Below, in pieces: positions 52,933-62,604 of a stretch of DNA of 64,000 bases. A program made the translations under genes and the position numbers. The notes beneath the pieces were generated by a model that ran no database searches, had not been told where the DNA came from, and worked only from the letters and a program-made list of their open reading frames with translations. Source of the stretch: Dehalococcoidales bacterium (GTDB lineage: Bacteria > Chloroflexota > Dehalococcoidia > Dehalococcoidales > UBA5627); NCBI GenBank assembly GCA_041656115.1, contig JBBAED010000001.1:1-64000 (forward strand), read 5' to 3'. The number at the start of each line of letters is the position of its first letter. Position 1 is the stretch's first letter.

Positions 52933-54288
52933 TTATATGTTTTCCTGTTTTTCATCCTTGTTTTGAGAAGTATCCGCACTCCATTTTTGTAGCCTTTCGG
53001 CTATCTGCTGCTCGTTTCCTTGGTCGCTGGGGTGATAGAATTTCTTATCCTTAATCGAATCCGGCAGATTCTGCTGTTCGACATAATGCCCTTCAAAGTC
53101 ATGGGCGTACTTATATCCTTTACCGTAGCCGATATCCTTCATCATCGAAGTAACCGCGTTACGAAGGTGCAGCGGAACCGGTTCGTTGGCTCCTTTTTTG
53201 ATTTCCTCTTCAACCGCTGAATACGCTTTGTAGAGAGAATTGCTTTTGGGAGCCGTTGCCAGATAAACCGCTGCTTCGGCAAGCGCCAGTTTCCCCTCGG
53301 GGAGCCCCAAGAAATGGATTGCCTGCTGTGCCGCCATTGCCACTACCAGCGCCTGCGGGTCGGCCATCCCGACATCTTCCGAGGCAAAGCGTACAAGCCT
53401 GCGGGCAATATACAAAGGATCATCTCCGGCTTCCAGCATTCGGCCCAGCCAGTAAAGAGAGGCGTTGGGGTCGGACCCGCGCATTGATTTATGGAGGGCG
53501 GAGATTGTATCAAAATGCCTGTCTCCGCCTTTATCATACGATAATGCCCTGTGCTGAACGGCATCTTCAATTGTGGATAAAACAATCTTTCTTTTACCCT
53601 CGGCATTCGGTGCCGTAACAAGGGTTGCCGTCTCAAGCGTGTTTAAGGCGGCACGCGCATCGTTATTGCACATTGTTATCAGATAATCGAGGGCATCGTC
53701 TTCAATTTCAACTTTGTAAACCCCTAACCCGCGCAAGGTGTCTCTGGTGGCACGCAGGATGATCAGCTTGATTTCCTCTTTGCTGAGCGGCTTGAGAATA
53801 AATAATTGAGAGCGTGAAAGCAGGGGGGATATAACTTCAAAGGACGGGTTTTCGGTGGTGGCGCCGATTAAGGTGACCGTTCCGTCTTCCACAAACGGCA
53901 AAATAGCATCCTGTTGCGCTTTGTTAAAGCGGTGAATTTCATCAATAAAAAGGATAGTCCTTTTACGCATCATTATACGCCGCTCTTTGGCTTCTTCAAT
54001 TGTTTTTCTGAGTTCCGTAACGCCGGCGCTGACCGCTGATATCAGACTGAAGTGAGAAGAAGTGGAGTTGGCAATGATATTGGCAAGTGTAGTCTTGCCG
54101 CTTCCCGGAGGTCCCCAAAGGATTAGCGAGGGGAGGTTTCCGGATTCAATCGCCATTCTTAATACACGCCCTTTGCCGACAATATGCGCCTGCCCGACAA
54201 ATTCATCCAGCGTTTTGGGGCGCATTCGTGCCGCAAGAGGGGCCTCTTTTAATTTTTCTTTTTCGAATTCGTGTTCAAACAGGTCCAT
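52933..54288 (-). CDS. rarA: Replication-associated recombination protein A (RarA/MgsA AAA ATPase)
   Basis: Clamp-loader-like ATPase acting at stalled forks. 451 residues from ATG 54288; a TTG four codons upstream is also possible. Walker [16 protein letters not shown], Walker [15 protein letters not shown], sensor and arginine-finger region [18 protein letters not shown], and the MgsA C-terminal domain with [22 protein letters not shown] block ([18 protein letters not shown]). Complete. Confidence 0.95.
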   Translation of the reverse strand: MDLFEHEFEKEKLKEAPLAARMRPKTLDEFVGQAHIVGKGRVLRMAIESGNLPSLILWGPPGSGKTTLANIIANSTSSHFSLISAVSAGVTELRKTIEEAKERRIMMRKRTILFIDEIHRFNKAQQDAILPFVEDGTVTLIGATTENPSFEVISPLLSRSQLFILKPLSKEEIKLIILRATRDTLRGLGVYKVEIEDDALDYLITMCNNDARAALNTLETATLVTAPNAEGKRKIVLSTIEDAVQHRALSYDKGGDRHFDTISALHKSMRGSDPNASLYWLGRMLEAGDDPLYIARRLVRFASEDVGMADPQALVVAMAAQQAIHFLGLPEGKLALAEAAVYLATAPKSNSLYKAYSAVEEEIKKGANEPVPLHLRNAVTSMMKDIGYGKGYKYAHDFEGHYVEQQNLPDSIKDKKFYHPSDQGNEQQIAERLQKWSADTSQNKDEKQENI

Positions 54289-54409
54289 TTTTATCGCCAA
54301 TCGTATATTTTAAGGGGTTATGTTCCATTATAAAATCAGACGGAACAATTTACAACAAGCAAGAGCCGTTATTGGGACTGATTTGCCGATGTTGCGGTTT
54401 GTCTTTTAT

Positions 54410-55025
54410 ACCTTGTCTTTGCGAGCGCAGCGAAGCAATTCTCCTTTGTCTTTGCGAGACCATTCCCGCAGGGAAGACAAAGCAATCTTCCTCTGTCTTT
54501 GCGAGCGCAGCGAAGCAATCTCATATAAATCAAAAGACATTACATTTGTAGGAGATTGCCACGTCACTCGCCTAACGGCTCGTTCCTCGCAAAGACGTTA
54601 CGATTATTGTCATTCTGAGCCTGCCGAAGAATCTAGGAGTTAGCGGATAGTGAACCGTTCGGTAGTGGATTTTATGGTAGGGCGATGCCTCTTTTTTATT
54701 GCCGAGGACGCCTGATAGTCTATACTTCTCGTCCTCTTAGATCCTTCACTGCGTTCAGGATGACAAAAGGGGAAAGCAGGATGACAAAAGATCCCGTTCG
54801 CCCTGAGCTTGTCGAAGGGTTCAACGAACGGGAGAAAACAAGGACTGCCATTCGTCCGCCGTTATGGTTCTACAGGCTCACCATGAACGGCTGGAAAACC
54901 CCTTGTCTTTGCGAGCGTAGCGGAGTAATCTCATATAAATCCGTAGGAGATTGCCACGTCACCCGCCTGACGGCTCGTTCCTCGCAAAGATGTTATGTAT
55001 AGGAGTAGCAAGCAATCTCTAATAA
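54410..55025. repeat. Mixed A, B and C repeat block between rarA and the AmmeMemoRadiSam genes
   Basis: Short C arms near 54414-54520, one with an enlarged hairpin (GACCATTCCCGCAGGGA), a C composite to 54596, A copy 9, a 96-bp B element at 54795-54890 and an 87-bp inverted C element at 54905-54991. Same A-B-C order as the duplicated cassette near 28000. Confidence 0.88.
54609..54764 (-). repeat. A element, copy 9 (156 bp, inverted)
   Basis: Both ends intact (ATTCT/AGAAT and ATCCT/AGGAT), same length as other full copies. Confidence 0.85.
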
Positions 55026-55051
55026 ACCAAAAAGGCGCTTACATTGTTCTG

Positions 55052-56377
55052 CTATTTGTACCGTTGCACTTCAAAGCGGTAGATTTTCACTTTTTCATGC
55101 GCCGAAATTCCGGCTTTTTCTTTGGTGATATCAATTTGCTCTTCAACGGTGTTTACCCCTTCAAGATCCGGAAGCAAAAGCCCCTTACGGTAGCCCTTTT
55201 CGATAATAATGCCGTATTTTTGAGGATCTAATTCACTTATATCCTCGACCGGCTCAGGGGCGGTTAGGATATCCACGCTGTAATCGAGTTGCGGCAGTTC
55301 ATCCGCGGTAACAGCGGAAAAGCGGGGGTCACGGGTGACCGCACTGATGGCATTGACAATAATTTCCTGCGCAATATTTTGATGGGAAGGGTTAAAGGTG
55401 CCGATACAACCGCGCAGCTGCCCCAGTTTGTGTACGGAAACAAAAACTCCGGCCTTCCCTTGAAAGACAGGGGGCAAGGGGTGGGGTGGTGCAATGGTTT
55501 TTCCTTCTTTGATATAGGCGCTAACGGCATTTTTAGCCAGCTCAGCCGGTTCGGACATCTTTTGAGGGATAGGCTTTTTGAAAATGATTCCGGCATATCC
55601 GACTACCTGTGAGTAATCGCCGGTAATATCACCGCTTGTTTGGTATTTTACCAGTTCCGCCCTTTTAACACCGAGCTCTTTGGCGGCTGTGATTAAACTG
55701 ACAACCGGTCCGAATCCGCACATACTGATATTTTTTTCACGGATGCGGTTTAAAAGTTCATCTTCATTTAAGATTAGAATCGGTTCAATCGCCATGTTAT
55801 CTTTCATAACGGCCGATTCCTGTTTTTCGTAATGCGACATATCGCTTGAGGCAACAATAAGAACGTCTTGCTTCAAATCAACTATAGATTTGGCAATTGC
55901 ATGCCCGATTTCGCGGTAAACCGTTCCGGTGCTTCCCGACAGTATTATGGGGACTATTTGGACGTTGTCATTAAAGTATTGAAGGAATGGGAGCTGCACC
56001 TCAATTGAGTGCTCTGAAAGGTGCGCCCGGCTATCCTCGGTTAGGAATTTAGAATTTGCCAAGATGCGTTTTGCCAATCCGGAGTCAATTCTAACATCGC
56101 CAAGCGGGGTTTTCCATATGCCGTCGGTCATAATACTGAACTGTTTTCCCATTCCCGTATGGTTTGGCCCAAGGATAATACATGTATTTTTAATGTTTAC
56201 TTTTGATATTGTTTCTCCGGCAACCTTCCCCGAATAGATATATCCGGCATGCGGCATAATTATGCCGATGGCGTCTTCTTTAACAGTTTCCTTATCAATC
56301 AGCTCTGATATTGTTTTTCGGAGTTCGGCGGGAGAGCCGGGATAAAACATTCCGCTAACGGTCGCTTCTCTGTTCAT
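55052..56377 (-). CDS. AmmeMemoRadiSam fusion: MEMO1 domain + AMMECR1 domain
   Basis: 441 residues from ATG 56377, which overlaps the TAA of the upstream radical SAM gene (TAATG). Residues 1 to about 265 form a MEMO1-like domain (SGMFYPGSPAELRKTISELI; GPNHTGMG; SSDMSHYE), related to class III extradiol dioxygenases. Residues about 275-441 form an AMMECR1 domain with the hallmark LRGCIGTFNP. In many genomes these are separate genes (system proteins B and A). Biochemical function in bacteria is unknown. Metal-binding His residues appear in the first domain. Confidence 0.92.
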   Translation of the reverse strand: MNREATVSGMFYPGSPAELRKTISELIDKETVKEDAIGIIMPHAGYIYSGKVAGETISKVNIKNTCIILGPNHTGMGKQFSIMTDGIWKTPLGDVRIDSGLAKRILANSKFLTEDSRAHLSEHSIEVQLPFLQYFNDNVQIVPIILSGSTGTVYREIGHAIAKSIVDLKQDVLIVASSDMSHYEKQESAVMKDNMAIEPILILNEDELLNRIREKNISMCGFGPVVSLITAAKELGVKRAELVKYQTSGDITGDYSQVVGYAGIIFKKPIPQKMSEPAELAKNAVSAYIKEGKTIAPPHPLPPVFQGKAGVFVSVHKLGQLRGCIGTFNPSHQNIAQEIIVNAISAVTRDPRFSAVTADELPQLDYSVDILTAPEPVEDISELDPQKYGIIIEKGYRKGLLLPDLEGVNTVEEQIDITKEKAGISAHEKVKIYRFEVQRYK

Positions 56378-57399
56378 TATGCCGCCTCCGCATCGGTTTT
56401 GATATTTAAATCCGCCCCGCAGTAAGCGCAATTACCGCTTTTCAGTCCGAGTGTTTCGGTCCGATAGCCGTGTCTTCGTATAACCATCTTACCGCAAGAA
56501 TAACAAACAGTGCTTTCGCTGTTATGCCCCGGGATATTTCCGCCGTATACGAATTTCAGCCCGTTTTTTCGGCCGATATTGATGGCGCGTTCCAGGGTTT
56601 CAACCGGAGTCGGTAAAACATCGGTCATTTTATAATGGGGATAGAAGCGGGTTACATGCCAAGGGGTTAACTCCCCGAGGTCTTCCTTTATCCAGTTGGC
56701 AATCCCTTCCAATTGGTCATTATCGTCATTGATTCCCGGGACGATATTAGTAACAACTTCGATATGCATTCCCCATTTCGTTTTTGCCCTTTTGGCGGTT
56801 TCCAAGATTCCGCGCCAACCGGTGATTTTGGCCAATTTCCTGTAGGTTTGATCGCTAAAACCCTTAATATCAACGCGGTAGGCGTCTAAATAAGGCCCGA
56901 TGGTATCCAATGCTTCTGTTGTCATATATCCGTTGGTGACATAAGCGGTATACAATCCGTTTTCTTTGGCCAGTTTTGCCGAGTCCAGTGTGTATTCGAA
57001 CCATACTGTCGGCTCATTGTATGTCCAGGCAATTCCCTGACAGTCATTTTCCTTCGCCATTGCAACCAGCTCATCAGGTTGGATTTGGCGGCTTTTTAGC
57101 GGTAAATCCGTACATGAGATTTCCCAGTTTTGGCAATCCGAACAATGAAAATTACAGCCCCACCCCCCGAGCGATAGCACGGCGCTTCCCGGATGGAAAT
57201 GAAACAAGGGTTTCTTTTCGATTGGGTCAATTGCAATTGAAGATACCTGTGCATAGTTAAGGGAATAGAGCTTCCCGTCTTTATTTTGATACATTCTGCA
57301 AACACCGGTCTTGCCGATACCTATGTCGCATCGCCATTGACAGGTATTACAGCGTACCCGTCCATCGGTCAATTTTTCATAGAGCAAAGCTTGATGCAT
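56377..57399 (-). CDS. amrS: AmmeMemoRadiSam system radical SAM enzyme (AmrS)
   Basis: 340 residues, ATG 57399. N-terminal Cys pattern CNTCQWRCDIGIGKTGVC, radical SAM cluster motif CNFHCSDCQNWEIS (CX3CX2C), and a C-terminal zinc ribbon CYSCGKMVIRRHGYRTETLG ... CAYC. It is the radical SAM member of the three-part AmmeMemoRadiSam system; the other two parts are fused in the next gene. The substrate is unknown. Confidence 0.93.
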   Translation of the reverse strand: MHQALLYEKLTDGRVRCNTCQWRCDIGIGKTGVCRMYQNKDGKLYSLNYAQVSSIAIDPIEKKPLFHFHPGSAVLSLGGWGCNFHCSDCQNWEISCTDLPLKSRQIQPDELVAMAKENDCQGIAWTYNEPTVWFEYTLDSAKLAKENGLYTAYVTNGYMTTEALDTIGPYLDAYRVDIKGFSDQTYRKLAKITGWRGILETAKRAKTKWGMHIEVVTNIVPGINDDNDQLEGIANWIKEDLGELTPWHVTRFYPHYKMTDVLPTPVETLERAINIGRKNGLKFVYGGNIPGHNSESTVCYSCGKMVIRRHGYRTETLGLKSGNCAYCGADLNIKTDAEAA

Positions 57400-57552
57400 A
57401 ATTAACCTCGTTAATATTATACACTATTATACGAAGATATTGTGTTAAGTGTTTAATACTGATAAGATAATAAATCAAAGATTAAACAGTCGTCGTACTT
57501 TTATAACTATTCGGAAAAAGTTGTATAATAGGAGATTACGGAGGGTGTTACC

Positions 57553-57750
57553 ATGGGGATAGCTATCGGGTATGTGCTTAGTATTTTACTTACCTTAACC
57601 GGGGGCGTCTTTTCATATTTTTGCATAGCTGAGTTTTATCACTTTGCCGTTAAAAACCTCGAGTGGTTGGCGATACTGTTTATAATTATCGGCGTTGCCA
57701 CAACCCTAAGCGGTATTTATATGATTTTCAGTATGGCAAAAAAGAATTAG
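57553..57750 (+). CDS. Small two-helix membrane protein
   Basis: 65 residues, ATG 57553 behind GGAGGG. Two hydrophobic helices (residues 2-27 and 38-60) with a short loop containing HFAVKNLEW. No family recognised. A TATAAT at 57523-57528 may be its -10 box. It precedes a transporter gene by about 125 bases and may be independent. Confidence 0.6.
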   Translation: MGIAIGYVLSILLTLTGGVFSYFCIAEFYHFAVKNLEWLAILFIIIGVATTLSGIYMIFSMAKKN

Positions 57751-57875
57751 TTAAAGTTTTTCTCCGGCGGCGGTTTTTGCCATAATCACAAATTTGGCGT
57801 AAAATTAGCTTTTCGTTTCAATAAAAATCTCTTGAAAAAGCGAGCCTATTTTCCCTCTGTTTGAGTCGAATAGTT

Positions 57876-59258
57876 ATGGAACACACAGCAAACAAGGTAA
57901 ACAAAAATGCTATTTTAATCGTTGCCGTTTTGACCTCTTTCCTTGCTCCGTTTATGGGGTCCTCAACGAATATAGTCTTACCAGCCATCGGGGCTGAGTT
58001 TTCAATGGACGCCATTTCCTTAAGCTGGGTTGTGAGCTCGTATCTGCTTGCGACTGCGGTTTTCCTTTTGCCGATTGGCAGGTTTGCCGATATTTACGGT
58101 CTTAAAAAAATCCTTTTACTGGGGACGATTTCCTTTACGCTTTTTTCATTGGTTTTGGCAATTACCACTTCTCCGGTGATTCTAATCGTGATGAGAGCCT
58201 TTCAGGGGCTTAGCAGTGCAATGATTTTCGGTACCGGTGTTGCTATTTTAACTTCTGCTTTCCCCGCCAGAGAAAGAGGCAGGGCGCTTGGCATAAACGT
58301 GGCCTCTGTTTATTTAGGGCTTTCGTTAGGGCCTTTTCTTGGCGGTATTCTTACCGAAAATTTTGGCTGGCGCAGTGTCTTTTGGGCTATTGTGCCGCTG
58401 GGGCTGATTGTAATCTTCGTGATATTATCGAAACTGAAAGGCGAGTGGACAGCGGCAAAGGGTGAAAAATTTGATCTTATCGGCTCCGTAATCTACGGCG
58501 TCAGCCTGGTATCTTTTATGTATGGGCTATCGGTCCTTCCTGAAATCAATGCTGTCTGGTTTTTGGGAATTGGTTTTGTGAGCCTTTTAGCTTTTATTTG
58601 GTGGGAAATGAAAACCCCCAGCCCCCTTTTGGATTTAAACATTATACTGCATAACAGGGTATTTGCTTTTTCAAATATTGCGGTGCTTATAAACTTTAGT
58701 GCCACGTTTGCGGTAGCTTTCCTTTTGAGCCTTTATTTACAATACACGCAAGGAATGAGCCCGCAAGCGGCAGGTCTTGTTCTAATCTCTCAACCGGTGG
58801 TGATGGCGATTGTTTCGCCGTTTGCCGGTAAGCTTTCGGATAAAACACAGCCGCAAAACGTTGCCGCTTTGGGGATGGCCATAACGGCGGTCGGTTTACT
58901 CTATTTTGGTTTTATCGATGCCGATACGTCCGTTGCCGCGATTACTTTAGGCTTGGTGATTGTCGGTTTGGGGCTCTCTTTGTTTTCATCCCCCAATACC
59001 AATGCCATTATGAGTTCCGTTGAAAGCAAGAACTATGGGGTAGCCTCCGCAATATTATCCACAATGAGGGTTGTCGGGAACATATTCAGTATGGGTGTTG
59101 TCACCGTTCTCTTTGCAATCTTTATCGGTAGGGTTGAGATAACCCCCGAGTATTATTCACCGTTCCTTAGCAGCATCAGAATCTCCTTTATTATCTTTGC
59201 TGTTCTCTGCTTTTTGGGGGTATTTGCTTCTTGGGTGCGGGGCAAGCCGCAGGAGTAA
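57876..59258 (+). CDS. MFS drug-type exporter (DHA2/EmrB-QacA-like)
   Basis: 460 residues from ATG 57876; a TTG five codons earlier is also possible and neither has a strong ribosome site. About 14 membrane helices. MFS motif A is GRFADIYGLKKILLLG, motif B RAFQGLSSAMIFGTG and motif C LGLSLGPFLGGIL, which point to a proton-driven exporter of the DHA2 type. Substrate unknown. No regulator gene is adjacent. Confidence 0.9.
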   Translation: MEHTANKVNKNAILIVAVLTSFLAPFMGSSTNIVLPAIGAEFSMDAISLSWVVSSYLLATAVFLLPIGRFADIYGLKKILLLGTISFTLFSLVLAITTSPVILIVMRAFQGLSSAMIFGTGVAILTSAFPARERGRALGINVASVYLGLSLGPFLGGILTENFGWRSVFWAIVPLGLIVIFVILSKLKGEWTAAKGEKFDLIGSVIYGVSLVSFMYGLSVLPEINAVWFLGIGFVSLLAFIWWEMKTPSPLLDLNIILHNRVFAFSNIAVLINFSATFAVAFLLSLYLQYTQGMSPQAAGLVLISQPVVMAIVSPFAGKLSDKTQPQNVAALGMAITAVGLLYFGFIDADTSVAAITLGLVIVGLGLSLFSSPNTNAIMSSVESKNYGVASAILSTMRVVGNIFSMGVVTVLFAIFIGRVEITPEYYSPFLSSIRISFIIFAVLCFLGVFASWVRGKPQE

Positions 59259-59330
59259 TCTTTACTTCTTACAGCTTGTGACGGGGATGTTTCCGTTATC
59301 CGATATAAACAGAGATTTCGGGATAATTTG

Positions 59331-59360
59331 TTGACAAAGGTTAAATTTGAACAGTATGAT
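59331..59360 (+). promoter_or_regulatory. Promoter of the bacterioferritin gene
   Basis: TTGACA at 59331-59336, 18-base spacer, TATGAT at 59355-59360, 58 bases before ATG 59419. I see no Fur box by eye. Confidence 0.75.
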
Positions 59361-59418
59361 GTAATGAGAGGTCTTGATTGGCTTCTATAAAACAGAAAAA
59401 ATGAAAGGAGTTATTGTT

Positions 59419-59886
59419 ATGAAAGGGGATCCCAAGTTAGTTGAAACTTTGAATTCATTGCTTGCCGATGAGTTGACTGCAATCAATCAGTATATCGTGC
59501 ATGCTGAAATGTGTGAAGATTGGGGCTACGGTAAACTGCACGAAAAACTTGAAAAACGAGCCATTGATGAAATGAAGCACGCTGAAAAGTTGATTGGCAG
59601 AATACTTTTCCTCGGCGGTATTCCCATTGTTTCCAGCCTTAAAGATATTTATATCGGTAGCGTAGTTCCTGAGCAGGTTGAAAATGACCGAATTGCCGAA
59701 GGGGCAGCCATTAAAGCCTATAATGATGCCATTACTTTGGCCGGTGAGTTAAAAGATCATGCTACACGAGATATCCTCGTTCAAATCCTGAACGACGAAG
59801 ACCGTCATATGGATGAAATAGAGGAACTGAAAGACCAAATCGAACAAATGACCCTGCCCATATTCTTGGCAAATCAAATAGATTAG
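59419..59886 (+). CDS. bfr: Bacterioferritin
   Basis: Iron-storage ferritin. 155 residues from ATG 59419 (AAAGGAG precedes; earlier in-frame starts lack one). Ferroxidase ligands are in place: Glu18 (ADELTAINQY), Glu51 and His54 (IDEMKHAEKLIG), and the C-terminal E-D-R-H of NDEDRHMDEIEEL. Met52, the haem ligand of bacterioferritin, is conserved. Its own promoter. Suits anaerobes that need iron and oxygen protection. Confidence 0.95.
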   Translation: MKGDPKLVETLNSLLADELTAINQYIVHAEMCEDWGYGKLHEKLEKRAIDEMKHAEKLIGRILFLGGIPIVSSLKDIYIGSVVPEQVENDRIAEGAAIKAYNDAITLAGELKDHATRDILVQILNDEDRHMDEIEELKDQIEQMTLPIFLANQID

Positions 59887-60225
59887 GTCATTCAATCTAA
59901 AAAATAGAGCGGACGACATGTTTGCCGAACGGTTTTGCGGCAGACGTGTCGTCCCTTTGTATATCCCGCACGGGCGGCTGTGGGGTAATTAAAATGCGGA
60001 TTACAAATCTTAACCATTAAGTATTATTTATCGCTTCTTTGCAGCTTCGAAAACACCTTTATTCTGTTCGTTGTCCTTTAAATGCTATACAATGTCCGAA
60101 GTAACTTTTGAGTCATTAAAGTTGGCGTCTAAACCTTGCAATTGCCCCAAACAGATAACATAATATTGATAAGATAATCAATTCGAATGCTATCGGTATA
60201 AATAACCGAGTTGGCGGTAAAACAA
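59887..60225. other. Intergenic gap between bfr and the HAD phosphatase gene
   Basis: 339 bases. Apart from the terminator hairpin at 59911-59954 I see no gene, repeat-family member or clear promoter; a TATACAAT-like string near 60085 is a weak -10 candidate. Confidence 0.5.
59911..59954 (+). terminator. Hairpin after bacterioferritin
   Basis: GGACGACATGT and ACGTGTCGTCC arms pair with one mismatch, continuing into a GCCG/CGGC inner part. Followed by CTTTGT; a modest U-tract. Confidence 0.6.
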
Positions 60226-60873
60226 ATGAGTAAATACAAAGCCGTTATTTTTGATATGGACGGAACCCTTCTTAATACATTGGAAGATATTACCGACAGT
60301 GTCAATTTTGCTCTAAGAAAAAACGGGTTCCCTTTGCATAAGATTTCGCAGATTCGTAACTACGTCGGAAACGGAGTTTTGCGCATGATTGAATTGGCAA
60401 TCCCCGACGGAACCCCCCAAGCGCTTTTTGATGGCACGGTTGATTTATTTAAACAGCATTATGCCGCAAATTCCAAAAACAAAACTTGTCCGTATGCGGG
60501 TATTATCGAATTATTGCAGGAACTTTTAACCCAAAACTATCAAACAGCGGTTATTTCCAATAAATATGACCTTGCCGTTAAAGAATTAAATCAATTCTAC
60601 TTTTCGAATTATATCAAACTGGCAATCGGTGAAAGCCCCCAAATTAAAAGAAAACCGGCGGCGGATATGTTGCTCTTTGCGCTGGACAGGCTTAATATTA
60701 AGCCCTCGGAAGCGCTTTATGTCGGTGATTCCGAAGTGGATATCGAAACCGCCAAAAATGCCGGCACGGATTTTATCGCAGTCAGTTGGGGATTCCGTGG
60801 CGGAAATTTCCTAAGAAGTCATGGGGCATCCATAATTATCGATACCCCGTCTGAGTTACTTTCATTTTTGTAA
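60226..60873 (+). CDS. gph: HAD-superfamily phosphatase, phosphoglycolate phosphatase-like
   Basis: 215 residues from ATG 60226 (a TTG at 60211 is also in frame). The nucleophile motif is VIFDMDGTLLNT, motif II AVISNKYD, motif III Lys in KRKPAADM and motif IV YVGDSEVDIETAKNAG. Belongs to the Gph/PpaX group; could clear phosphoglycolate or other small phosphates. No operon partner. Confidence 0.88.
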   Translation: MSKYKAVIFDMDGTLLNTLEDITDSVNFALRKNGFPLHKISQIRNYVGNGVLRMIELAIPDGTPQALFDGTVDLFKQHYAANSKNKTCPYAGIIELLQELLTQNYQTAVISNKYDLAVKELNQFYFSNYIKLAIGESPQIKRKPAADMLLFALDRLNIKPSEALYVGDSEVDIETAKNAGTDFIAVSWGFRGGNFLRSHGASIIIDTPSELLSFL

Positions 60874-60883
60874 GCTTGCCGAG

Positions 60884-60913
60884 CCTTAAAGATAACAATC
60901 GTTATCTTTAAGG
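60884..60913 (+). terminator. Perfect 13-bp stem-loop after the HAD phosphatase gene
   Basis: CCTTAAAGATAAC and GTTATCTTTAAGG around a 4-base loop. AT-rich stem with TGCATATTTTGGG after it; probably a terminator, but a palindromic regulator site is possible. Confidence 0.6.
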
Positions 60914-61072
60914 TGCATATTTTGGGTTACTGATTCACCTTCATAACAACTCGTTAAATTGCGATTGTTCTCCAAGGGTCTTATTTTTATATCAAAATGT
61001 GCAGAGGTCGGCAATTTGTATCACAAACAAATTTTCGGTACACGGTACGTCTGTTTTTCTCTTTGATGTAAG

Positions 61073-61094
61073 AAGGGGGCTTTGAAGCCCCCTT
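61073..61094 (-). terminator. Terminator downstream of gatA
   Basis: AAGGGGGCTT and AAGCCCCCTT pair perfectly over 10 bases with a 2-base separation, 19 bases past the gatA stop. Confidence 0.8.
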
Positions 61095-61112
61095 AATCGA
61101 TATCGTACTTTT

Positions 61113-62573
61113 TTAAATATTGGGTCTTTGTTGATGCCAATCGGTTGCCTGCTCGTAAGCATAGGCGGTTTTGAGAACAGTTTCCTCGTCAAATTGCTTG
61201 CCGATAATCTGTAAGCCGACCGGTAACCCGCCAACAAATCCGCAAGGGACCGAGATTGCCGGAACACCGGCGAGGTTAACGGGAACGGTCAGGATATCCG
61301 CAAAAGCCATCTTAGCCGGATCCTCCGATTTCTCGCCTATTTTAAACGGAACGGTAGGGGTTGTCGGCGTAATCAGTAAATCGTATTTCGCAAAGGCTTT
61401 AGCGAAATCTTCGCAAATTAAGGTGCGTACTTTTTGCGCCTTAAGATAATATTTTTCGTATTGTCCGGCGGAAAGGAGATATGTTCCCAGCATAATGCGC
61501 ATTTTGACCTCACTGCCAAAACCCATCCCGCGTGATTTCTCTATCACTTCCCACATATCATCGGTATCCTGATAAGAAAAGCCGTACTTTACGCCGTCGT
61601 AGCACGCCAAGTTGGCTGAGGCTTCCGCTGAGGAGATAATTCGGTAAACATCAAGGGCATAACGGGTATTCGGCATTGATAAATCCCAATCGATTATTGC
61701 CCCCATTGCTTCAAGTTTGGCAGCGGAGGTTTTTACGGCGGCCGCAACATCCGATTCTAATTCATCCGTAAAGTATTCTTGGGGTATGCCGATGCGCAGG
61801 CCCTTAATATCACCCGTAAGACATTTAGTATAATCGGGGACATCGATAGCGGAAGAAGTTGAATCGTTATCGTCAAAACCGGCAATTGCATTCAAAACAT
61901 GGGCCGCATCGGTAACATTGCGGGTGAGCGAGCCGATTTGGTCCAACGAGCTGGCAAATGCCGCCAATCCGTAACGGCTGACCCTTCCGTAAGTCGGCTT
62001 TAAGCCGGTAACTCCGCAAAAGCCGGCCGGTTGGCGGATACTGCCCCCGGTATCCGAGCCAAGGGTGTAAACGGCTTCGCCGGCTGCTACCGCTGCCGCT
62101 GAACCGCCGCTGGAGCCGCCGGGAACGCGATTTAAGCCCCAGGGGTTATGAGTTAGGTGAAAGGCTGATTTTTCGGTTGAGGAGCCCATTGCAAACTCAT
62201 CCATATTTGTTTTGGCAAGCATAACCATGCCTTGCGCCTCTAATTTCTCAATCACGGTGGCGCTATAGGGCGGAACGAAATTTTCTAACATTTTGGATGA
62301 ACAGGTAGTCTTAATATCTTTGGTGCAGATATTATCTTTGACCATCATAGGTATGCCGGTAAGCGGTGTACAATTACCGGCTGATATCATTTTATCGGCT
62401 TTTTGAGCCTGTTGAAGTGCAAGGTCAGCCGTTAGCGTAACAACGGCCTTAATTTGCGGTTCCAGTTTTTCAGTTCTTTCAATATATGCTTTCGTAAGTT
62501 CCACGGAGGAAACTTGTTTGTCTTTCAGTAATTTATGGGCTTCGCTTATCGTTAATTGTTTTCCGTCTAACAA
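61113..62573 (-). CDS. gatA: Aspartyl/glutamyl-tRNA amidotransferase subunit A
   Basis: Amidase subunit that releases ammonia from glutamine to correct misacylated Glu-tRNA(Gln) or Asp-tRNA(Asn). 486 residues, TTG 62573 behind AAGGAG. The Ser-cisSer-Lys triad is present: Lys in MMVKDNIC, cis-Ser in [15 protein letters not shown] and Ser in [15 protein letters not shown]. gatC is 31 bases upstream; gatB is not in the window. Confidence 0.96.
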   Translation of the reverse strand: MLDGKQLTISEAHKLLKDKQVSSVELTKAYIERTEKLEPQIKAVVTLTADLALQQAQKADKMISAGNCTPLTGIPMMVKDNICTKDIKTTCSSKMLENFVPPYSATVIEKLEAQGMVMLAKTNMDEFAMGSSTEKSAFHLTHNPWGLNRVPGGSSGGSAAAVAAGEAVYTLGSDTGGSIRQPAGFCGVTGLKPTYGRVSRYGLAAFASSLDQIGSLTRNVTDAAHVLNAIAGFDDNDSTSSAIDVPDYTKCLTGDIKGLRIGIPQEYFTDELESDVAAAVKTSAAKLEAMGAIIDWDLSMPNTRYALDVYRIISSAEASANLACYDGVKYGFSYQDTDDMWEVIEKSRGMGFGSEVKMRIMLGTYLLSAGQYEKYYLKAQKVRTLICEDFAKAFAKYDLLITPTTPTVPFKIGEKSEDPAKMAFADILTVPVNLAGVPAISVPCGFVGGLPVGLQIIGKQFDEETVLKTAYAYEQATDWHQQRPNI

Positions 62574-62604
62574 CTTAATCTCCTTACGGTTTGATTCTGT
62601 TTAA

